Origin: CAVSUR01 sp052143655
GTDB taxonomy: Bacteria > Actinomycetota > Actinomycetes > Streptosporangiales > Streptosporangiaceae
Reading direction: 5' to 3'
DNA length: 10,935 nt
NCBI GenBank assembly: GCA_052143655.1
Contig: JBKQSL010000031.1
Location: 1-10,935 of the forward strand
The position numbers and the translations under genes are program-made. This document shows positions 6,368 through 10,935 of the stretch, one piece after another; the first letter of the stretch is position 1; each line of letters begins with the position of its first letter. Below the pieces are notes generated by a model that was not told the DNA's origin, did no database searches, and saw only the letters and a list, made by a program, of their open reading frames with translations.

Positions 6368-7132
6368 CTAACCGCCCGCGCATGGTGTGCCTAACGCCCC
6401 CAGCCAGGCCAGGGCCGGGCCTGCGGCGCTGGCCGGCAGGGCCGGGCCTGCGGCGCTGGCCGGCAGGGCCTGATAGGGGTTCGATCCGCCGTAATCGGTG
6501 ATGTACACGCAGCCTGCCCGCCGGCCGGCCGCGAGCAGGAAAGCATCGGCGAACCGGTCCGCGGGCACGGTGTGCACCACATGGTAGAAGGCCTCGGGCG
6601 GCCGGGACCGGGTCCACCGCGGGATCGCCAGCTCCAGGTAGGCACGCCACGGCCCCTCGAATGTCCCGAGCACGTCGGCGTGGTCGGCGTAGCCCTCCAG
6701 CGGGTGCGCGCCGTGGTTGAACACCACCACCTCGGCTCCGGCCTGCCGGGCGCTGCGCGCCAGGTCCGCGTAACGCGGCAGGTCCGCTGCGCTCACCGAG
6801 ACCCGGTCGAAGCAGACCCCGGCCACGTCGTACCAGCGCAGGAACTTGCCCAGGTCTTCCAGCGCCGCGTACGCGGGGCGCTGGCCGTAGTTGGTGTCCA
6901 CGTAGCCGACGACGGCGATCCCGGCGCTGCGCAGCTGGTCCAGGGCCGGCCCGAACGCCGGGTCGAGGTAGTCGCCGGGCCCGTTAGCCAGGTTCAGGAT
7001 GACCAGCCGCACCCGCTGCGGGTGCTGCGCCAGCAGCGCCCACTCGGCGGGCCGGACGTCGGACCGGAAATACGCGGGCACGACCAGCCGCGGCGGGGCG
7101 TGCCGGGCGTCGTCAGCGGATGCCTGATTCAC
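6368..7132 (-). CDS. Spherulin-4 / GH135-like paralogue without signal peptide, altered acidic pair
   Basis: This is a second copy of the fold: LVVPAYFRSD, RLVILNLANGPGDY, GIAVVGYVDTNYG, GVCFDRVS, VVVFNHGAHP, VLGTFEGPWRAY and CVYITDYGGSNPYQALP. With the GTG start at 7132 it is 254 residues. I prefer GTG 7132 over the ATG at 7174 because gggaga lies about 6 nt before it and it gives a 20-bp overlap with the upstream stop, like other junctions of this operon. The ATG would overlap by 62 bp. There is no signal peptide or membrane segment, so it is likely cytoplasmic. The acidic pair reads Asp109-Arg110 instead of Asp-Glu, while Glu159 is kept. It may therefore be a weakened enzyme or a sugar-binding partner. 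The C-terminus carries a 27-bp tandem duplication (GPALPASAA twice). Confidence 0.7.
   Translation of the reverse strand: MNQASADDARHAPPRLVVPAYFRSDVRPAEWALLAQHPQRVRLVILNLANGPGDYLDPAFGPALDQLRSAGIAVVGYVDTNYGQRPAYAALEDLGKFLRWYDVAGVCFDRVSVSAADLPRYADLARSARQAGAEVVVFNHGAHPLEGYADHADVLGTFEGPWRAYLELAIPRWTRSRPPEAFYHVVHTVPADRFADAFLLAAGRRAGCVYITDYGGSNPYQALPASAAGPALPASAAGPALAWLGALGTPCAGG
6413..6466 (-). repeat. Perfect 27-bp tandem duplication in the first spherulin-4 gene
   Basis: Two identical 27-bp units (6413-6439 and 6440-6466) encode the nonapeptide GPALPASAA twice, just before the stop. The in-frame unit lengthens an Ala/Pro tail without touching the barrel. Slippage during replication is the simple origin. 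Confidence 0.85.
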
Positions 7133-8051
7133 TGGCTGTCTCCCACAGGTCGGCCGCCGAGGCGGCGAGGTCATAACGGGGCCGCCAGCCGAGCTCGGCC
7201 CGGGCCCTGGCGATGTCGGCGCGCTGCCCGGCCAGGCCGGCTGAGCGCGCCGATCCAGGCGCGTCCTCGTGCACGGGGCCGGTGAACCCGCTGACCTCGA
7301 CCAGCTGCTTGACCAGCGTGCGGGCCGGGACGGCAGTCCCGCTGCCGATGTTCAGCAGCGGGCTGGGCAGCTGCGCGGCGGCCACCGCGGCCAGCACTGC
7401 GGCGGCGACGTCGCGCGCGTCAACGAAGTCGCGGGCCGCATCCAGCGAGCCGAGCCGGATCTCGCCGCCGCCGGACCGGGCCCGGCGCAGCTGCGCTGCC
7501 ACCGCACCAGGCAGGCTGCTGTCCGGCGCCCCGGCTCCCACCGGGTTGAACACCCGCAGCACCACAGCGGTCAGGCCCGCGCAGCGAGCCAGCTCGACCA
7601 GCCGGGTGCCGGCCAGCTTGGTGACCCCGTAGGTCCCGGCGGGCCGGGCCGACGCGGTCTCGGCCAGCGGCGCGCTGGTCTGCGGCGGCCCGTACTCGGC
7701 GGCGGAGCCGAGATGCACCAGCCGGGCGGCCGGCCGGGTCCGCAGCATCGCCTGGGCCAGCGCGAACGGGCCGCAGACGTTGGCCGCGGCCAGGACGTCA
7801 GGGCTGCCCGCGGTCGCCCCGGCGCAGTTGACCACCGCGTCCGGCGCGACCGCCGTGATCGTCGCGGCGAGCACGTCGGGGCTGGCCTGGACGAGGTCCA
7901 GCTGCAGGTGCTGCGGTGAGCCGGGCAGTGCGGAGCGGCAGGCGGTGACGACCGTCATCCCGGCCGCCTCCGCCTGCTGCCGCACGTGCCTGCCGAGGAA
8001 GCCGCTGGCACCGAGGACCAGCAGCCGGGCCGGTTTACTGGTGATACTCAT
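7113..8051 (-). CDS. Extended SDR, NAD-dependent epimerase/reductase of nucleotide sugars
   Basis: This 312-residue protein of the extended short-chain dehydrogenase fold acts on a nucleotide-sugar in the cytoplasm. The NAD(P)-binding GxxGxxG motif is GASGFLG (14-20). The catalytic triad is Ser116 (GSAAEYG) with Tyr141 and Lys145 (YGVTK). The substrate half includes VFNPVGAGAP, RDFVDARDVA and a C-terminal LGWRPRY helix typical of the family. Its ATG overlaps the upstream dehydratase gene by 17 bp and its stop is overlapped by the next gene, so translation is coupled. Following a 4,6-dehydratase it most simply acts as the 4-keto-reductase giving a 6-deoxy sugar. A 4-epimerase supplying UDP-GalNAc (PelX-like) is the main alternative. 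Exact substrate is not decidable from sequence. Confidence 0.85.
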   Translation of the reverse strand: MSITSKPARLLVLGASGFLGRHVRQQAEAAGMTVVTACRSALPGSPQHLQLDLVQASPDVLAATITAVAPDAVVNCAGATAGSPDVLAAANVCGPFALAQAMLRTRPAARLVHLGSAAEYGPPQTSAPLAETASARPAGTYGVTKLAGTRLVELARCAGLTAVVLRVFNPVGAGAPDSSLPGAVAAQLRRARSGGGEIRLGSLDAARDFVDARDVAAAVLAAVAAAQLPSPLLNIGSGTAVPARTLVKQLVEVSGFTGPVHEDAPGSARSAGLAGQRADIARARAELGWRPRYDLAASAADLWETASESGIR

Positions 8052-9027
8052 TGGCCTTGAAGCGGGCCAGGTTCGCCGGGTCGCAGAACCAGTCGATGGT
8101 GGCGCGCAGGCCCTGCTCCCTGGTCAGCTGCGGCGACCAGCCGGTGCGCTCGCGCAGCCTGGTCGCGTCGCAGACCAGGCGCATCACCTCGGAGTCCTTC
8201 GGGCGCAGCCGCCTGGGATCCTCGACGATGTCGGCCTCGACGCCCATCAGCGCTGCGATCTGCTCGGCCAGCTTGCCGATCGCGATGTCATCGCCGGGAC
8301 CGCAGTTGAACAGCTCGCCGAGCACCGCGGAAGCAGGGGCCTCGCCGACGGTGATGAACGCGGCGGCGGTGTCGGTCACGTAGCTGAAGTCCCGGGTCGG
8401 GTCCAGCGCGCCCAGCATGAGCTGCCGGGAGCCGCTGGCCAGCTGGGTGACGATCTGCGGGATCACCGCACGGGTGGACTGGCGCGGGCCGAAGGTGTTG
8501 AACGGCCGCAGCGTGACCGCCGGGACGCCGAAGCTGAGGTGATAGGACTCGACCAGCTTGTCGGCGGCGGTCTTGGAGGCCGCGTACGGCGACTGCGCCT
8601 GCAGCGGGTGCTCCTCGCTGATCGGCACCGTCCGCGCGGTGCCGTAGGTCTCGCTGGTGGAGGTGTGCACCAGCCGGGGCGTGCGGCAGGCCCGGACCGC
8701 CTCCAGCACGTGCAGCGTGCCGATCGTGTTGGTGTCCACGAACGAGCGCGGCGCGCTGTAGGAGTACGGCACCGAGCCGATGGCGGCCAGGTGGTAGACG
8801 GCTGCTGCGCCCTCGACCAGCTGGTGCACGGTCGCCGGGTCGCGCACGTCCCCGAACACCACTTCCACCTGGTCGGTGATGGCGGTGTCCAGGGTCTCCA
8901 GCCACCCTGTCGAGCTGTACATGTTGTACAGCACCATGGCCTTGACCCGGTGCCCCTCGCGCACCAGCGCCTCGACCAGGTGCGAGCCGATGAAGCCCTC
9001 GGCTCCGGTGACGGCTACTGCGTCCAT
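8035..9027 (-). CDS. LegB-like NAD-dependent nucleotide-sugar 4,6-dehydratase
   Basis: This 330-residue extended SDR resembles LegB-type 4,6-dehydratases, which convert NDP-N-acetylglucosamine to the 4-keto-6-deoxy form. Seen motifs: GAEGFIG (8-14) for NAD; VLYNMYSSTGWLE after the second strand, a LegB-like signature; HLAAIGSVPYSY; HTSTSETYG (121-129); SPYAASK with Tyr148 and Lys152; LRPFNTFGPRQSTRAVIPQI; DPTRDFSYVTDT; and RLRPKDSEVMRL near the C-terminus. Glu126 matches the catalytic Glu of dehydratases, and the Asp that precedes it in RmlB is Ser here, as I recall for LegB relatives. A GGAGAGGAAG ribosome-binding site precedes the ATG. The 66-bp gap before it holds a strong hairpin; the next gene overlaps by 17 bp. 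LegB may also feed nonulosonic acids, but no NeuB-like synthase is in view. Confidence 0.82.
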   Translation of the reverse strand: MDAVAVTGAEGFIGSHLVEALVREGHRVKAMVLYNMYSSTGWLETLDTAITDQVEVVFGDVRDPATVHQLVEGAAAVYHLAAIGSVPYSYSAPRSFVDTNTIGTLHVLEAVRACRTPRLVHTSTSETYGTARTVPISEEHPLQAQSPYAASKTAADKLVESYHLSFGVPAVTLRPFNTFGPRQSTRAVIPQIVTQLASGSRQLMLGALDPTRDFSYVTDTAAAFITVGEAPASAVLGELFNCGPGDDIAIGKLAEQIAALMGVEADIVEDPRRLRPKDSEVMRLVCDATRLRERTGWSPQLTREQGLRATIDWFCDPANLARFKANEYHQ

Positions 9028-9064
9028 GACAAGTACTTCCTCTCCGTGAGAATCGCGGTGCTGC

Positions 9065-9088
9065 GGCCGGCCGCTCGGGCGGCCGGCC
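9065..9088 (-). promoter_or_regulatory. Perfect 10-bp GC hairpin between the exporter and dehydratase genes
   Basis: Arms ggccggccgc (9065-9074) and gcggccggcc (9079-9088) pair perfectly over a 4-nt loop. The hairpin begins 5 nt after the upstream TAG. It occupies most of the only real gap inside the operon and could partly terminate or stabilise the transcript, lowering or separating expression of the downstream SDR and hydrolase genes. There is no T-run. Confidence 0.5.
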
Positions 9089-9093
9089 CTGTG

Positions 9094-10635
9094 CTAGATG
9101 CCGTGCCGCACCGCCTTTCCGAGTTCGGCGAGCGCGTAGCCGCCGACCACGGCCAGCAGGCCGCCGCAGGCGAGCAGCTGCACGGTCACGCCGGACCGGC
9201 GGAAGACGATCTCGGCGGCCAGCGCCGCGGTGCAGGCGGCCAGCGGGACCGCCCGCAGGCCCAGCGCCTGCACCGTCAGGGCCAGGAACATGGCCGTGCC
9301 GAGCAGCAGGTAGGCAGCTATCTGCGGCAGGTAACTGGCCCGCAGGTGGAGCAGCCCGGTGCGGGCCGCGACCATGGCTGCGGCGGCGGTCAGCACGGCC
9401 GCGCCGGCCGCGTACTGCGCGGCCGCGCCGAGCAGCGTCAGCCTGGCGTGCAGCGCGAAGACGCGCAGCTGGTCGTAGCGCCGCAGCAGCCGCCGCGCCC
9501 GGCGGCGGAACCACAGCAGGCTCCACTCAGCGGCGCCCATGGACAGGGACAGCGGCAGCGTGGCGAGCAGCGCGCCGGCGTTGACTCCGCCGTGCCCGTG
9601 CGGACCTGCCGCGACCGGGTAGGCCAGCAGCCCGGCCGCCACCAGGCCGAAGCCGGCCGCGGGCAGCGCACCGCGCAGGTCGGCCAGCCTGATGCGGCCC
9701 GCCTCGGCAGCGGAACCGGGCGGCCCGGTGACCTGCGGCTTGCAGACGACGGCGAGCACCAGGGCGAGCAGCGGGGTGCAGGCCAGGGCCGCCCAGGCCG
9801 CGTGTTCGAGGCCAGACGGCCGGTGCAGCGCGAGGTAGACGGCACTGCCGACGGCGCCGGGCGCGAGGGCAGCCAGCAGCCACCGCTCGGCGCCGAGCAC
9901 CAGCAGCACGCAGGCGCCCAGCATGTAGGCGCCCTCGCCGACGCCGAACAGCAGCACCGGCGCGGTGGCGTGCACCACAGCGCCGAACGCGGCCATCACC
10001 ACGGCCATCAGGCCCAGGGCGGCGGCCATGCCGGTCAGCAGGACGCGCCGGGCCGCGTCCACGCCGGCCTGGCCGAGCCGCCGGTACCCGAGGTAGGCCA
10101 GGCCCTGGGCGAGCGACCAGGCGGTCAGCAGCGCGCCGATCAGCGCCGGCACCGTGCCCGGGCCGGCCAGCAGCCCGACCGCGGCCGGGAAGCACACCGG
10201 TGGTATCCCGTACAGCAGCCCGTGCAGGGCCGGGGTGAGCCTGCTGACCTGCCACGGGTCGGGCGCCGGCACCGGCTCGTCCGGGTCGCGCGGGACCCGG
10301 AAGTACATCTCCTGAGCGAGCGCGAACACGTCCCGGAAGCCGTAGCGGTCCCGCGCCGCCTGGTCGCCGAGGCCCTCGAACTCCAGCGCGCTGGCGATCT
10401 CCAGCGAGTCCACCGCGGACCGGCACACCGGCGCCAGGTCAGCGCACAGCTCGCGGACGGTGGCCGGCCCGGCCGATGCCGTGCGCCGGGCCGGACGGGC
10501 CTGGGCGCCGGCCCGGCGCGGCGCTGGCACGCCCGCGGCCCGCGGCCGGGCCCCGGCGTCCGCTGCGGCCCCGGCGCCCGGCGGCGCAGCGCTGCCGCCC
10601 GCGCCCGGCTGGCCGATGATGCTGCCCGCGCTCAT
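9094..10635 (-). CDS. Polytopic membrane protein, about 12 TM helices, candidate polysaccharide exporter (PelG-like role)
   Basis: This 513-residue protein begins with a disordered Ala/Pro/Gly/Arg stretch (about 1-55). A small soluble region follows (about 59-120) with VRELCADLAPVCRSAVDSLEIASALEFEGLGD and YGFRDVFALAQEMYFRVP. Then come about twelve hydrophobic helices, near 137-157, 161-184, 198-220, 224-247, 252-270, 280-298, 323-343, 350-376, 397-424, 436-458, 460-478 and 484-504. A basic cytoplasmic loop (FRRRARRLLRRYDQLR) lies between helices 8 and 9. Twelve helices and a place directly after a glycosyltransferase fit a flippase of the MOP type, as PelG is in Pel systems. I see no diagnostic PelG or Wzx motif, so the role is inferred from topology and neighbours. 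The ATG overlaps the upstream stop as ATGA, implying coupled translation. Confidence 0.65.
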   Translation of the reverse strand: MSAGSIIGQPGAGGSAAPPGAGAAADAGARPRAAGVPAPRRAGAQARPARRTASAGPATVRELCADLAPVCRSAVDSLEIASALEFEGLGDQAARDRYGFRDVFALAQEMYFRVPRDPDEPVPAPDPWQVSRLTPALHGLLYGIPPVCFPAAVGLLAGPGTVPALIGALLTAWSLAQGLAYLGYRRLGQAGVDAARRVLLTGMAAALGLMAVVMAAFGAVVHATAPVLLFGVGEGAYMLGACVLLVLGAERWLLAALAPGAVGSAVYLALHRPSGLEHAAWAALACTPLLALVLAVVCKPQVTGPPGSAAEAGRIRLADLRGALPAAGFGLVAAGLLAYPVAAGPHGHGGVNAGALLATLPLSLSMGAAEWSLLWFRRRARRLLRRYDQLRVFALHARLTLLGAAAQYAAGAAVLTAAAAMVAARTGLLHLRASYLPQIAAYLLLGTAMFLALTVQALGLRAVPLAACTAALAAEIVFRRSGVTVQLLACGGLLAVVGGYALAELGKAVRHGI

Positions 10636-10935
10636 CCGGCCCCCCGGGCCGGCAGCAGCCGGGTCTCGTCCTCATCAGCCCCGAGCGCCGGCCGCAGCCG
10701 GGTCTCCTCGGCGTGCGCCAGGTGCAGCCCGGTCGCCTCGCCCGCGGGCTCCTGGGCCGGCTGCAGCCGGGTTTCCTCATCCGCGCGCTGCTGGACCGAG
10801 AGCAAGCTGGGGCCGGGCGTGACCCGGCGGAGGACGGGCGGCGTGCGGCTGCCCGGCGGCGCACCCGGCGCGGCCGCCCGGCGAGCAGCTGCTCGTAGAG
10901 GTCGTCGATCTGGCTGACCACCGACCGGATGCCGT
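10632..10935 (-). CDS. C-terminal end of a probable GT4 glycosyltransferase with a repeat tail (partial, frame disturbed)
   Basis: Only the 3' end is in the window. At the right edge the minus-strand frame reads GIRSVVSQIDDLYEQLLAGR, the amphipathic final helix typical of GT4 glycosyltransferases such as PelF. The stop that couples by ATGA to the membrane-protein gene lies in a different frame, which reads LLSVQQRADEETRLQPAQEP, then AEETRLRPALG, then DEDETRLLPARGAG. Both segments have strong third-position GC, so the frame changes by one base somewhere between about 10840 and 10890. A missing base in a GC run (sequencing error or a true mutation) is likely. The tail repeats a short ETRLxPA unit three to four times. 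Position at the head of the operon, before an exporter, fits a polymerising glycosyltransferase. The family call rests on about 20 residues and context. Confidence 0.5.
   Translation of the reverse strand, partial: RHPVGGQPDRRPLRAAARRAAAPGAPPGSRTPPVLRRVTPGPSLLSVQQRADEETRLQPAQEPAGEATGLHLAHAEETRLRPALGADEDETRLLPARGAG
10649..10780 (-). repeat. Degenerate ETRLxPA repeats encoding the glycosyltransferase tail
   Basis: In the frame ending at 10632 the tail reads EETRLQPA, EATGLHLA, EETRLRPA and DETRLLPA. Each unit shares the DNA core gaccgggctgc or gacccggctgc followed by gccgg, and spacers are 6-10 residues. The repeat supports this frame as truly coding. Confidence 0.6.

Noticed and set aside
7780..10917. 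Very long plus-strand open frame (over 1000 codons) antisense to the exopolysaccharide genes
   Set aside because: It is the antisense of four well-supported minus-strand genes. Its composition (Arg, Gln, His, Gly, Ala rich) and lack of any domain are typical of GC-driven shadow frames.
1..10935. tRNA, rRNA, CRISPR arrays, riboswitches
   Set aside because: I saw no cloverleaf with a TTCRANY arm, no regularly spaced repeats with unique spacers, and no recognisable aptamer.

Overview
The window reads as chromosomal DNA of a high-GC Gram-positive bacterium (Actinomycetota). G or C fills nearly every third codon position, genes overlap in translationally coupled strings, and the families present (IS256-type transposase, WS/DGAT acyltransferase, VapC-type PIN toxin remnant) are typical of that phylum. 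I cannot fix the genus.

Layout. (1) 1-725 is gene debris. A minus-strand fragment of a DEAD/DEAH-type helicase (Walker A visible) abuts a plus-strand C-terminal half of a VapC-like PIN nuclease, which is closed by a perfect 10-bp hairpin. (2) About 933-2530 is an apparently complete IS256-family element: imperfect terminal inverted repeats, a 415-aa DDE transposase and a 61-aa passenger ORF coupled to it by an ATGA overlap. (3) 2732-4183 (+) is a WS/DGAT-type acyltransferase for storage or wall lipid. It converges with a patatin-like phospholipase (4300-5355, -). (4) 5522 to the right edge (-) is one compact operon. In transcription order it holds the C-terminus of a probable GT4 glycosyltransferase with a repeat tail, a 12-TM membrane protein with a soluble N-terminal domain, a LegB-like nucleotide-sugar 4,6-dehydratase, a second extended SDR (epimerase or reductase type), and two spherulin-4/GH135-like proteins, one probably cytoplasmic and one membrane-anchored.

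How the operon may work: the two SDRs would make an NDP-(amino)sugar, the glycosyltransferase would polymerise it on the cytoplasmic face, the 12-TM protein would export it, and the anchored spherulin-4 protein would trim the polymer outside. This division of labour matches Pel-type and galactosaminogalactan-type systems (PelF-like GT, PelG-like exporter, PelA/Sph3-like hydrolase, PelX-like SDR). The best candidate for an under-described system here is therefore a Pel-like, alpha-galactosamine-type exopolysaccharide locus in an actinobacterium. It has two unusual points: a 4,6-dehydratase/SDR pair that suggests a 6-deoxy sugar, and a duplicated hydrolase in which one copy has lost an acidic residue of the presumed active site. 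The assignment rests on fold-level recognition and context, not on a database search.
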